Shown here one piece after another: positions 33,116 to 44,392 of a DNA stretch of 64,000 nt. Position 1 is the stretch's first letter. Every line of letters starts with the position of its first letter. The DNA is from Tretioscincus oriximinensis (Eukaryota > Chordata > Lepidosauria > Squamata > Gymnophthalmidae). The notes beneath the pieces are model-generated. The model did no database searches. It saw only the letters and a program-made list of their open reading frames with translations, and was not told the origin of the DNA. Where the stretch lies: NCBI GenBank assembly GCA_022410635.1, contig JAJVDF010000237.1, positions 1,586,737 through 1,650,736 on the forward strand, given 5' to 3'. The position numbers were made by a program, and so were the translations under genes.

Positions 33116-33636
33116 GATATAAGGAAGGTTAGGAAGAATGGAAAGAAAGACGCAGCAAGTGAAAGAGGGACGGGAGGGGCAAGAGAGGGAGTGAGGTGGA
33201 GGCATGGATGGGAGCAAGGGGGAGGAGGGACTAAAGCCTATTGCATTNCCATAATGAAATGGGCTAATTCTGCTAGTTTAGTATAAATTTTCCTCTCCCC
33301 CTTTAGAAAGGCAAAGGGAACCAACAGGCAGAATTGTGAAAAAAAGACATCTGTAATATATATCCAACACCAAAATCTGTTTTGGATTTTGCTGAACCTT
33401 TAACAACACATAGTTAAATATTTGTGTAATGTTTCTAGCGCAATTATGTGTAACTACAGTGTTACTTATTGCCTGCCAAAAGTAAACCATTATTTCCAAA
33501 TGTCCTTCAACCAGATGGAAATTAAGCAATAACTCTTATCAGAAAGGGTGGACATAGCAACCTAAGAGCGTCAGAGGAGATCTGCCTGAACTTTGGGAAT
33601 CGAAAGCTTAAGTGACTTGGAGCCACAAGAACAGAG

Positions 33637-33830
33637 GACTACATTCACACCTAAATTTTAATCCAGATTCAGTCCACATTCAGAAAGAGAAAGCGACATT
33701 ATCACCAACTTGATTATGCTTTTTTTCTAGCATTCTGTAATTCAGAAAATCCATTTTACCCTGCAGGTGGACATTAAATTCTGCAACATAAGCACAGACT
33801 AGAATTCGTTGGATTTAAAATATTGCCTCA
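33637..33830. mobile_element. TIR-type DNA element, degraded
   Basis: Left end TTCACACCTAAATTTTAATC resembles the family end at 43555; the right end near 33820 is uncertain. Confidence 0.4.
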
Positions 33831-33924
33831 CTTACCACAATATCTGGATGATTCAGATTCATTTTGTCTCAAATATTTGCTCTTCCATGCACAAGAGCTT
33901 GTTTCTTTTAACACCACGGTTAAA

Positions 33925-34080
33925 TCTTATTTATTTTATTGACATTTCTATACCACCCTATACCCAAAGGTCTCAGGGCAGTTAACATTGGGCTAAGATT
34001 GAGCAAGAAAATGCTAAAAACACCCAATTAAAAATTATTAATAAAATGGNTATAATTCACGCTGACTTGGAACCCATAAC
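33925..34080 (-). mobile_element. L2 LINE 3' end
   Basis: TTATTTTATTGACATTTCTA and CTATACCCAAAGGTCTCAGG: inverted L2 tip and part of the 3' UTR. Confidence 0.82.
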
Positions 34081-34119
34081 AAATATAACAAAAAAAAGAA
34101 ATAGCAGAAGAATTAATTG

Positions 34120-34440
34120 CTTCTGCCCAGATAACTCTAGTGGGAGGCTGGAAGGACTGATCAAAATAGAGGATTGATAGATGGTACGATTATATGGCAG
34201 CCGAAATAAGAATTCAGAGGGTGAAAAATAGCGACAATATAGAAAAAATTCAAACCTGGAGGAAAAATGGATGCTATTAAAAGGCTATCTGGAAAATAGG
34301 ATAAGTAGTATAGCAGAGAAGCAGAGACTGAATCTAGTCTTCCTCCTGTAAACCTGGAATACTGTTTTGTAAATATGTATAATTGGAAACCCACTTGTGG
34401 GTTAGGGAGGGATACAAGAGGGAGGTGAGTGGGTAGATAT
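34120..34440 (+). repeat. LINE-like 3' segment shared with 53600-53850
   Basis: ATGGCAGCCGAAATAAGAAT, GACAATATAGAAAAAATTC and CTCCTGTAAACCTGG parallel ATGGCGGCCGAAATAACATG, GGAATATAGAAAAGATAAGA and TCTCTGTAAAC at 53670-53820. Possibly the 3' region of an L1-type LINE; class not proven. Confidence 0.5.
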
Positions 34441-34491
34441 AGGGGGAAAAGTAAATAATATATAAACCTTATTATACTGTATTAATTATTT

Positions 34492-34922
34492 TAGACTGAC
34501 CATAATTTCTGAGGCCCAAACCAGGATAATTAATATTCATGCTAATTTGCATATTCATGAATATGCAACGTGCATGCACCTCTGGAAATCCCTGCCTGAA
34601 AAAATCTGCAAAGCACGTGAGAATTTTTTTAAGCATATGAGAATTTTTAAAGTGCGTGATAATTTTTTGAAGTGTGTGAGAAATTTGTATTTTTAATTTT
34701 TTTTACTGAGGGGAGGATGCCTTCAGGAGCTGGCCCCGGTTGCCAGAACCCCCTGGTGGTGGAGCAGTGATTTTTTTTTAAAAGAAAAATTAAAAACAAT
34801 ATTTTTTTTCCTCAGCAAAAAATGGAGAAATGGCTGAGGGGTGGGTGGGGGGGCGAGCAGAGTAGAACCCCCAAAATCGGGTGTCCCCCACAAAAAAAAA
34901 GAANTCATTTGGTCAGCCAAAT
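34492..34922. mobile_element. hAT-like foldback, longer relative of 31771
   Basis: Ends TAGACTGACCATAATTTC and CATTTGGTCAGCCAAATTA; interior A-rich with CCTCAGCAAAAAATGG. No transposase. Confidence 0.65.
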
Positions 34923-34961
34923 TATATGCTATGTGTAAAAAAAAACACCAAAAAACAGAAC

Positions 34962-35155
34962 AGTTTGNTGTAGTGGTTAGAGTGTTGGACCTGTATCTGG
35001 TAGTCTCCCGGTTCNATTCCCCACTCCTCCATGAAAGCAACCTTGGGCCAGTCATAATTCTTTAGAACTCTCTCAGCCCCACCTACTTCACAGGGTGTCT
35101 GTTGTGAAGAAAGCAACAAAATCTATGTGCGCCACCTTTTGGTTGGCTGCCCTAG
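34962..35155 (+). mobile_element. Sauria-type SINE, 3' truncated
   Basis: Head CAGTTTGNTGTAGTGGTTAG, B-box CGGTTCNATTCCCC, body to CAACAAAATCTATGTGCGCC. Confidence 0.83.
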
Positions 35156-35974
35156 GATCATAGAACAGATTAATATTTTAATTTATTCCAACAGGATTTG
35201 AAGCAGACATCAATGTGTTCTGTTAAATTTAGCAAAGTCTAAGACAGGAGCCTTATCCTTATCAGAATAGCAGCCTGCCATCCATATGCTTGTGTAGACT
35301 ATGGCAGGCCCCATCGTCTATACTGGTATGTGGATGGCCAAACTGTGTCCTGAGATGTTACCCAGAATAAAGCATGTGGTCAAGGCCACAAATGGATAGC
35401 ATCATTCCATAACAGAACAATTGTTGATGGCAGCAGTATTAAAATAGATTGATTAGGAGGAATGGACTTGGGTAAATTGGCGTAAGTATATTTTGGCTCA
35501 ACTTAAATTTGATATTGTGAAAGAGCACAGGGACATGTGGATAGGAACACTGAGGGTCTTGGCAACTGATTTGGTAAAAAATAGATGGAAAGGAAATAGC
35601 CCATAGGGAGCAACTGTACACAAATATAAGAACCATGACAGAGAGCTTTATGTTGAGAATTCACATGTTCTGTAGCCAGAAAAAGGGGGATAGGTGTTTA
35701 AGGTATTAAGGCCCCAAAACACATGAATAAGAAGAGAGTGGTTATGCTTGTTAGTTTTTGTATTATGCTTTGAAAGAAAGACTGATAACCAATAAACAGA
35801 TTGGAAAAAAAAATGTCCAGATTGTGGCAAAGGCTACAGTCAAACCACAGGTGAACCCCATTATAATGAAATTCACAATGTAACAAACAAATTAGAAAGT
35901 CCTGGCAAAACCCCGTTTATCAGGAGTTGGCTGTCCCGATAAATAATGACNGAGTGGTGATGTGAGGTAGCTTG

Positions 35975-36760
35975 CCCTGGGGTCTGTATCACCTGCCTCG
36001 AAATAATACGCACACGGACNACGCTTNAGGTACAACAGGCGATCCTAGGAGGTCCACGGGTCATGGATTCCTCCAGAGGGGCCCAAAACTTCAACTTTTA
36101 TTGACTACAAGATCAGAAGGCGTGATTGAAATTATGACGGGGTAAAAAGGGCGGAGGAGACCCAACGTGGGTCTCTGATGTCACAGGTGATGCGTTATGC
36201 CCCCTCCCAAGGGGGCGCAGCCTGGGTACAGGAACCAATAGGGGAAGAGAAGTGTGTGTGTGGTGTGACTACTGAATGGACCTTTAGCTACCATTGTGAT
36301 CCCCTGTCAATCAAATTAATGACCGGAATAGTGAATCATACCAAGAGCCCAGGACTCTGATGACCCTTGATTGATAGCAAACAAAGGAGAGATAGCAGTC
36401 TCTATAGAAAGGTAGAAAAGAGTAAATAGTGGCTTCCCCTTAGTACAGAGGTGTAAGCTTCAGGCTATGTTGCCAAAGTGAGATTCCCAGCAGGGGTCAA
36501 GCTAGCCTTTAGTGTTAAAGCAAACAGTTGACTTCCCTGGCCTGATGGGATTAAGTGGCCCTTTTAAGTAAGGCCATTTAGACAGGAGCTACCATTCACA
36601 GGTGCCCCTAAGGAAAGGAAAAAGATTAAGTTGGTTCCTGGGGTTGTGCAGAGGTCAGCTTGACCAAGGAAAATTTTCAAGAAAATTACCCAGAGGCCTC
36701 ACTTTGGTAGCTTTTGGTCCATACAGGTATATTTGATATTAATAATATATTTTATTCCTA
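35975..36760 (-). mobile_element. Possible LTR
   Basis: On the minus strand a TTTTTACCCC (TATA-like) precedes AATAAAAG by ~45 bases near 36100-36150, upstream of a TGCCTCGAAATAATACG stretch. No second copy or target duplication seen, so this is only a suggestion. Confidence 0.3.
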
Positions 36761-36769
36761 ATATGTATC

Positions 36770-37550
36770 CCATGGGAAATCCCTACACCCGTTGACACCC
36801 TCTATAACACCACTGACACCCTCTATAACAAACATACCTATGTTTCAGTATAACAAACTTATTTTTGTGCCCCTGCTGATACTGCAAGACTTTTTAAAGC
36901 AACANCAAAGGTTTTCCAATGACTAATGAATGGCAGGATTAAATCCTCAGAATCCGATGGATGATTGGGTCCTATATAATAATCAATACATTTATCCTGG
37001 TGGCAAGATGAAAATTGCAAGGAAAATCAGCAGGCAAGAAAAGGCAACCTTTTATTAGGATATTAAACTGTGTATTTATGTGTATTCTACATTTTTAAGG
37101 AAATGCTCAATCCACTGGAAATCATCATCTGTTTGGAATGAGTTTAAATTTCTGGAAAAACCAATTCAGAATCTCCGTCTTTTCCAACTATGGAAATGCA
37201 TCAGCAATTATAGTGCAATCAAANGAGGAACCAAGAATTGTAAGTTCCAAAAATATGTGCGTTTCCTTCCATATTCTTACCAGAAACCAGCTGCCTGGAA
37301 CTACTTCAAAGGTTTTGGCAAGAGTAATCGACTAAGATGCCAAGAAAACACCAGATGAGTCAAACCAGGTTACAGATTAACCTGTCGTCTAGAAAAGCGG
37401 ATGCCTTATTCCTCTACTACATCTTTATTTTTAGTCCTTTATTTCGTACAATTCAGGCCGCCCAAAAAGCTATTAGATCTTTGTCTCCTTGAAAGACAAG
37501 AAGCAACTTATTGAAATAAAAAATATTTTAAAGACATAGAAGATACAGAA
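36770..37550. other. BRI3 intron 1, nothing recognised
   Basis: AT-rich sequence without convincing exons, repeats or RNA genes by eye. A short direct repeat of GACACCCTCTATAACA occurs near 36796-36835. Confidence 0.5.
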
Positions 37551-37551
37551 G

Positions 37552-37782
37552 AAGAAGAGACGGTTTTTATGCCCCGTTTTTCTCAACCCAAAGAGAATGA
37601 AAGCAGCTTCCATAACCTGCTGTTCTTCTCTTCACAACAGACATCTTGTGAAGTAGGTGGAGCTGAAAAAGCTCCGAAGAATTGTGAACAGCCTGAGGTC
37701 CCCCAGCTGGCCTTGGGGAAGAATCGAACCAGGAGATTTCCAGTTAAGAGTCTGACAACCACTAGGCTGGCTCTCACAGCAC
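37552..37782 (-). mobile_element. Sauria-type SINE with Bov-B-like tail
   Basis: Low end GAAGAAGAGACGGTTTTTAT and CGTTTTTCTCAACCC (tail), then TGAAGTAGGTGGAGCTGAAA and the inverted head CACTAGGCTGGCTC. Confidence 0.83.
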
Positions 37783-38902
37783 AAGCTCACAAGCAGCCCA
37801 AACACTCCTAGAATATAGTAGGTGTGAGCAGATTAGTTTGCTAGAAAAAAATGAAAGTGTCCATACCTACGTTTGGGGTTTTCCTTTGATGATGTTTAGA
37901 CAACCTTTACAGGATTCTCAAGGGTAGGAGGAAGCATTTATCTGCACTCACCTGAACTCATCTGAATCTAAAGGTGCCTCCAGATGTGTAAAACCCCACA
38001 ATGTTCCCAGAACTATATACATATTCATGACAATCTCACTGTTGTTCCGGTTAGGCCCCATCCTGACTGCTGAAAATGGTCTGGGTGGAAAGACTATTCA
38101 CTATTGGGTGAATTCGGATTCAGTTCCGTCCCTTTCCTTCTCTCCAAACTTTGATTTCCTGCCCCACTGGACGCAATTTTTCAAGACTGAATCTGGTTTT
38201 TTTCCTCACTTCTGACTATATTTGAGACGGAAAAGGTAGGGCTGGAAACTCCCCCTGCCTCATAGCCAGCCAAGGAGGAGTCGGTGAATATAAGAATCCC
38301 TGCTGAATCAAACACACAGCCCATCCANTCCAGCATTCCGCCCCACACAGTGATCCACCAATTGCACTTGGGGACACTCAAGAGAAGGCTACTTCAAATG
38401 CTATTTCAAGAACACTAAACAGAGTCAGCTATCCCAAGAGCGGAAGCCCCTCCGTTTTCTATCCGAAGTCCTTCCCCACCCAGAACGGGGGGGGGGAAGA
38501 GTTTGGTCCCCAGGCAAAGACTCGTACTGCCCTGTAAGTGCGCAATTCTCTGCCTGCGATGGACACTTTGAATGCCATTTGCCAGCATGTTAGCGGTATA
38601 AAAATCAGGCCTTTACCCTCTGGGATGATGATGTTTAAATGCTTGTCATACTTGGAAGCCAGGAACCAGCAGGTGTAGCTTTATTCCCCAGAAACAGAAC
38701 TGCACAGTTAGCAGCACAATTCTCCACCTGGAGAATCAAGCCCACAGCTCAACAGGAATTTAAGAACCTATAGCCCATCTAGTCCTACATTCTGTCCCAC
38801 ACAGCAGCTCACTAATAGCCTCAACCAGAAGAAGGCAGAACCATCAGCTGTTCTTGATTTCCTGCAAATGGCATTTCAGGAATGATACCTGTTTTTCCCA
38901 CC

Positions 38903-39207
38903 TAGAAGAAGAAGAACTTTGTTCTTATACCCCACTTTTCTCACCTTTTCAAAGGGACTCAAAGCGGCTTACAAGGGTATTTTGCCCGAACACTGACATT
39001 CTATCTTCCCCACCAGGCTATGGTGGTTCCATTTATCTACTTGCAGTCAGTTGCAATTTCTTGCAATTCTTCCTTTCAAATAGCTGGGTTGGCTGGAGCT
39101 ACAGGCTAGTGGAAGGTCCTCACCCCTCCCCACATCCGACACAGGGCTTCGAAACCCGATCTCTCAGGCGAGAGACGAATTTCTAAGCAACTGAGCCATT
39201 CGTGCCT
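38903..39207 (-). mobile_element. tRNA-derived SINE, (CTT)n family, inside the CR1
   Basis: GAAGAAGAAC low end and GAGCCATTCGTGCC head; nearly full length. Confidence 0.86.
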
Positions 39208-39442
39208 ACTTAGAAGCCATTGTTACACCAGGATTCCATGAATGTATCAAATCCTGTCTTGAAACTATCCAGGCTGTTAACTAGCACCATATTTCTGGAA
39301 GTGAAATCCAGAAATCTGTCTTAACTCTTCTGCCTATCAGCTTTAAGAAGTGCCCTCTAGTCCTAGTATTGTGTGATAAAGGAAATATTTTTTCTCTATT
39401 CACCTTATCCATCCCATGGGTGATTTTATATACTTCAATTAT

Positions 39443-40094
39443 AAATCTGTGGTGAGGCCACATTTGGAATACTGTGTTCAATTCTGGTCACCACATCTCA
39501 GGAGGGATATTGTGGAACTAGAGAAGGTGCAGAAAAGGGCAACAAGAATGATCAAAGGTCTGGAGCACCTGCATAATGAGGTAAGGCTGCAATGTTTGGG
39601 CCTCTTCAGCCTCGAAAGGCGACATTTGAGGCGTGATCTGATTGAAGTGTACAAAATCATAGATGGGATGGATAGGGTGAATAGAGAAAAAAAAGTTTTC
39701 TCCATCACACAACACTAGGAACAAAGGGNCCTCCTTGAAACTGATGGGCAGAAGAGAACANACAAAGGAAAGTATTTTTTCACCCAGACGGCCATCAGCC
39801 TGTGGAATTTACTTCCTGAAGAAGTAGTGATAGATAACTGCTTGGATAGTTTCAAGACAGGACTAGANAGGTTTATGGACACCAAGGGTATAAATAGGAT
39901 GGGTGTCTGGATGCTGCCTCCTGAATGGAGCAACAGGTAATGCTCCTGAAATACCATTTGCAGGGAGTCATATTTTGCTTTCCTCTGTTCAGGCTGCCCA
40001 GGTGCATCTGGTGGGCCTCCGTGTGACACAGAATGCTGGACTAGATGTGCTGTGGCCTGATCCAGTATGGCTCTTCTTATGTTCTTATCAGCTC
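39443..40094 (+). mobile_element. CR1 LINE, ORF2 C-terminus to 3' end
   Basis: Frame [40 protein letters not shown] and LFSLERRHLRRDLIEVYKII; then frameshifted KGNYF-type end, 3' UTR and TCTTATGTTCTTAT. Inserted antiparallel into the CR1 above. Confidence 0.88.
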
Positions 40095-40377
40095 TTAACC
40101 ACCATCTTTCGAGGTTGAAGAGGCCTAAACGTTGCAGTCTAATTTAATAAGGCAGATATTCTAATCCTTTGCTCATTCTTTTTGCTCTTTTTTACACTCT
40201 CTACCATTCCACAATATCCTTTCTAAGGACTGGTGACACCGTATTGTACACAGTATTCCAAATGTGGCCTCACCTCAGATTTATAAAGAGGCAGAATGAC
40301 ACTTGCTGATCTATTTTTGATTCCCTTTCTCATGATCCCTAANGTTGAATTTGCCAGAGGTAGAGGCANGATTTTAA

Positions 40378-40530
40378 AACCACAGTCATGCTAGCAAACT
40401 GGCATAGCTACTTCTTCAGATGAGACGGTGAATCTTACCGGAGAAGTTTGGATCTTCAGATGAGCATCTGCAAAAGCACATGCTGCCTCTTTTATCTTAT
40501 TAGCCCCTAAAGTGCTACGAGCCTCTTTGA
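40378..40530 (+). mobile_element. Penelope-like pLTR fragment
   Basis: GCTACTTCTTCAGATGAGAC and CCCCTAAAGTGCTACGAGCC are degraded pLTR motifs in the opposite orientation to most copies. Confidence 0.5.
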
Positions 40531-40582
40531 TAGCTTTTCTTCATCCAAGACTTTGATGTTCATTGCTTTCAGAGGGGGACGA

Positions 40583-40994
40583 TGGCTATATAGCTCAGTT
40601 GCTAAGGAATCCGTCTCTCAGCTGGGAGATGGGGTTTCGAAGCCCTGTGTGGGACGTGGGGAGGGCTGAGCACTTTCTACTAGCCTGTAGCTCCAGCCAA
40701 CCCAGCTATTCGAAAGCATGAATTGTAAGAAATTGCAACTCACTGCAAGTAGATACATGGGAACCACCAGAGTCTGATGGGGGAGATAGAATGTCAGCCT
40801 TCGGGCAAAATACACTTGTAAGCCGCTTTGAGTCCCTTTGAAAGGTGAGAAAAAGCGGGGTATAAGAACCCAGTTCTTCTNCTTCTTCTNCTTCTTCTNC
40901 TNCTNCTTCTNCTCCTTCTCCTCCTTCTCCTCCTTCTNCTCCTNCTNCTNCTCCTTCTNCTNCTNCTNCTTCTTCTTCTTCTTCTTCTTCTTCT
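40583..40994 (+). mobile_element. tRNA-derived SINE with expanded (CTT)n microsatellite
   Basis: Full-length copy (TATAGCTCAGTTGCTAAGG head) whose tail at 40875-40994 has grown to about 120 bases of CTT/CTN/CTC; the regularly spaced Ns suggest assembly ambiguity. Confidence 0.9.
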
Positions 40995-42090
40995 AAATTT
41001 ATTTTAAGAACGCTTTACATATTTTATGGAAGCTTTTGGTAAAGGATGGGATATACATTCTTAAATAAAGTACAATAAACGTCTCCAAAAATAAAGAAGA
41101 ACCCCAGTGTGTCGGTGTCTCTTGCCTAATAATGTTCAGTTGTCCCCACCCCTCCTGTTTCTTCATATCCGTCTGCTGGGTGGGGATAAATTACCCCCGT
41201 TAAAACCCAGTTTATGAAGCTCTAAATTAACTCTTAGAAGTATATGACCAGCTCACTGCTTCTGCCGATTATAGGCATGGCCAATNTGCGAGAACGCCTT
41301 GTGTTTGGAGATTTTATCTGCACTGAAAAATAAAATATAAAAAAAACAAAGCTTTGAACAAACTTAATTCCACTTCCTAAATGGGTTTACATTAAATAAT
41401 CAAAAGCCTTCCTACCCTCAGGATTGTGAGCCAAATTTCCATTAAATGGANAAAGACAGTGAGGGAGAAAGCACATTTCGTCCCTCCAAAGTTGGCAAAG
41501 AAGAGGATTTAACTTTTGTGGGACGGAACTTCTCTGTCTGGTTACCAAGAAAGGCCAAAGGCTCTAGAACAATCTNAAAAACCCTGTGGAATAGTATCTG
41601 GAGAGGCTTAAGATAATCTCAGCCTATTTATTTATTTATTTATTTGTTCACTCGTTCATTACATAACATTACAAGATAGGATATAAATATAGACAAGGTT
41701 TCCCCCAGCCAACTTCCTTTAAACAGCAAAAATGTTTCCTGTGGGTGACACTGAACACTGATTGGTTAAAAAGACTTCCTCCCTTCCAGTCCTAGATGCC
41801 ATGCAGGCTGGGAACTGTAGTCTGTAGGGCAGAAGAAGCTACCTGCTGCTCGGACTACACTTCCCAAGCAGGCTTCATCAAGAGAACAGCTTAGATCACT
41901 TTTTTCACATGGGCTTCTCTACTACAGCAAGTTTGGTGAAAGCTTTTATAATAAGGACTTTTCATCATAGAAAAACACATAGAGAAACACAACTTAGGAC
42001 CTTATTAATAGGGAACAAGAAGAACCCGTCTATGCAAAAATAAATATATTACTACTGTGCCCTTCATCCCATCTATATAAAAATAAATAA

Positions 42091-42174
42091 ATATACTGCT
42101 CCAAACAATTAAGGGGACACTTTAACATTCACTGTTATGTTAAAGTGTTCCCTTAATTGTTTTGAGCAGTATAT
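42091..42174. mobile_element. Minimal palindromic MITE
   Basis: 38-base arms (ATATACTGCTCCAAACAATT at the left end; AATTGTTTTGAGCAGTATAT at the right) with two mismatches around an 8-base loop (42129-42136), bounded by TA. Ends resemble Tc1/mariner-derived MITEs. Confidence 0.82.
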
Positions 42175-42339
42175 ATTACTACTGATCCTATGATATATAA
42201 TAAAAACTAACAATAGTACAGACTTAAAAATTGGATCCAGCAAACCTGGTAGGAATATTATCAAGAATTAAGAATCAAAGCCCAGATTGAACAGAANGGT
42301 TTTTGTCTAGAAGCTGAAAACCATATGGATTGACATCAT

Positions 42340-42720
42340 TTGACATTTCTATCATAATACATAGAGGTCTCAGGGTGGTAAACAATTTAAAAAAAGATAC
42401 AAAATTGGCCTGTTAAAACAACAGTTCCTGAAAGGAGGGAAAGGAAAGCAGTTTCTTCAACCAAAAGCTAGATTAAATAGTCAATTTCAGAGAAATAGCC
42501 GTGTTAGTCTAGCAGAAAGTCCAGCAAAGGAGCTAGCAGCACTTTGAGATAGTCTCAAAGTGCTGCTAGCTCCTTTGCTAGATTAAATAGGAGCATTTTC
42601 TGAATATCTACAGAGATAATGCCAAAAAGAATGGTGGTACAANCAGGAGAACTTCTTCTGCAGATCTTAAAGCATGCATTGAAATAATGGGGAAAATGTA
42701 AAACAAATAAATTATTCCTT
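42340..42720 (-). mobile_element. L2 LINE 3' fragment split by a Penelope foldback
   Basis: GAGGTCTCAGGGTGGTAAAC, CAACCAAAAGCTAGATTAAA | GAGCATTTTCTGAATATC and CAGATCTTAAAGCATGCA are continuous L2 when 42481-42590 is removed. Confidence 0.82.
42481..42576. mobile_element. Penelope-like foldback with 14-bp target duplication
   Basis: GCTAGATTAAATAG occurs at 42467-42480 and again at 42577-42590. The insert starts TTTCAGAGAAATAGCCGTGT, runs to CACTTTGAGA and then returns as the inverse strand (TAGTCTCAAAGTGCTGCTAG), i.e. a head-to-head pLTR fragment. Confidence 0.87.
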
Positions 42721-43554
42721 ACAATTGCTCCACTAGATGTCTATTTTGCACAAAGGCTTCGTACATAGAAAGGTTTTACAGGCCTGTAAAACTGTAGGCC
42801 ATCTTCTTAGTTTATCACTTAAAAGAACTGAAAGATATATTTATATAAGTTTTCCTTGGCTTTGTATAATACAGTTCACTTTTTATTATTTACAGTAGGC
42901 AGACCTTTTGAAGAAACATTTCGAGGTCATATCAGTCTAGAGTTATGGCTANTCTGCCTTCAGTTATTGTTTTTGAAAATGATACAGTTTGTTTTTAAGA
43001 TGGAATATAATTATTTTTGAAAGACGTCAATATTTGCCTGGAGTGTTGTTGTTCTTTCGGAGATTTTGTTTATACCAGAAAGAGAGCTCATGTGGGTTTT
43101 TTCCTTCTATTTCTTGTGATCTTAAGGCATGGACAGAGCTGATAGGGGAGAAAGCTTTCCTTTTGGTAATTGGGGACCCAAATTTAAGGCCACAGCGAGC
43201 CGATTCCAAGGACCTTCCTGTGCCAATTCCCCTCACATTCTGGGGTGAAAGAATTAAGAAGATGTTCGTTCTGTGATCTTAACATATATATGGGCAGGTT
43301 TACATGGGGAAAAGAAGTTGGTTAGACGTGGCCTTTCTGTAGTAAACATGCAGTTATAAAAAATTAGTGTTCAACGCACAGCTCTAGTTTGTTATATTCG
43401 AAAATACCGAAACCATCTTTTTCCTGTTTTGTATAAAGGATGTGATTTAGAAGGATGAAACTGAAACAGCCCAAAAATATTTTAGAGCATCTTAAGGCAG
43501 CAGGACCACTTCCCTAATCTCCTCCACGTAAATACACACAGACAGGAGTGTATT

Positions 43555-43762
43555 GGGTCACACCTAAGCTTTAATCCAACGTCAGCCCACTTTCAGAGCG
43601 AAAGTCGAGACAGTAAACTGTCTCCTTTTGAGTTGAGAAAAAATCTACCTTGGCTTACAGAATGTGGGGAAAATTTTACTCCTCGATTTGCTACTTGTGG
43701 TTTTTTTTTCCCTTCTGAAAAGTGGCATGAAACCGGATTAAAATGTAGGTGTGTCCAAGACC
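43555..43762. mobile_element. TIR-type non-autonomous DNA element
   Basis: Ends GGTCACACCTAAGCTTTAAT and TTAAAATGTAGGTGTGTCC are inverted (about 20 bases). Interior without coding. Relatives at 46145-46705, 18610-18852 and 33637. Confidence 0.72.
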
Positions 43763-44214
43763 AAAGAGTTGNATGTTTTTTCTTAAATCCCCTATGACCC
43801 CCTTGTGATTCTGCTGCTGCCTGTTCACCCTTTGACCCCACAATCCTTTCTCAACCGAAGAATTTCCACAGTCAAGTGGCGTTTAACATTATTCCTTTCT
43901 GCAGGGCAGTCAGTGGGTGCTCATGGGAAGGGAGGAAAGCGAGCCTAGAGGTTCCTCTGACCCACCCATAATCTCTCCGTCAGCTAAAGCCTCCAAGCGC
44001 TTTGCAGTCACTGAGAAAGGCTGCTAAGCTAAGAAGGGGGGAAGCCCTCGGCACATGCCCAGGGGCACCCTCGCTCCCTTGTTCCAAGAAGCTTTGGGGA
44101 CTCCCATTCTGGCGGGAACTGGAAGATCCACGTGGAAAATAATTTGGGGAAGGGGCTACTGCGCCCATGCGCACGGCGCCCATGCNCCCCACCACGCCCC
44201 CCGTCCCCTCTCAC

Positions 44215-44392
44215 CTGCTCCAGGACCCGTGGGGTAGGAGTAGGGCGGTGGCGACTGGAAACCAGGCTGGGGAGCCGCCGGGATCGTCCCGTAGCCGCTG
44301 GAGCCATAATCGTAGGCGCCCCCCGGTCCTTCCCGTTGGGATGCGGGGCTGTAAGCCGGGGGTCTGTCCTGCAGGAGGGGTTTGCTGTCCAT
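44215..44392 (-). CDS. BRI3: BRI3 first coding exon
   Basis: Minus-strand start at 44392 in a strong Kozak context (GTCGCCATGG); 59 codons plus one base, donor CAG|GTGAGA. It reads [18 protein letters not shown], then [19 protein letters not shown] and [11 protein letters not shown]. MDxKPLLQxRPPAY and GYGTIPAAP are diagnostic of BRI3. PPAY (residues 11-14) is a PPxY WW-domain ligand, typically for NEDD4-type ligases; the LL in KPLL is a plausible sorting motif (inference). The joined protein is 141 residues, somewhat longer than the ~125 of human. An in-frame upstream ATG exists at 44455 but the family start and Kozak context favour 44392. Confidence 0.95.

Larger units (their letters stand above)
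38757..40345 (-). mobile_element. CR1 LINE copy split by a SINE and a plus-strand CR1
   Basis: The minus CR1 is seen in three pieces: 38757-38902 (GGCATTTCAGGAATGATACC), 39208-39442 (CCATGAATGTATCAAATCCT to ATACTTCAATT) and 40095-40345 (CTTTCGAGGTTGAAGAGGCC to CACAGTATTCCAAATGTGGC). Confidence 0.82.

Noticed and set aside
42989..43276. 95-codon plus-strand frame in BRI3 intron 1
   Set aside because: No recognisable domain, and parts resemble degraded L2 sequence (CTTAAGGCATGGACAGAGCT).
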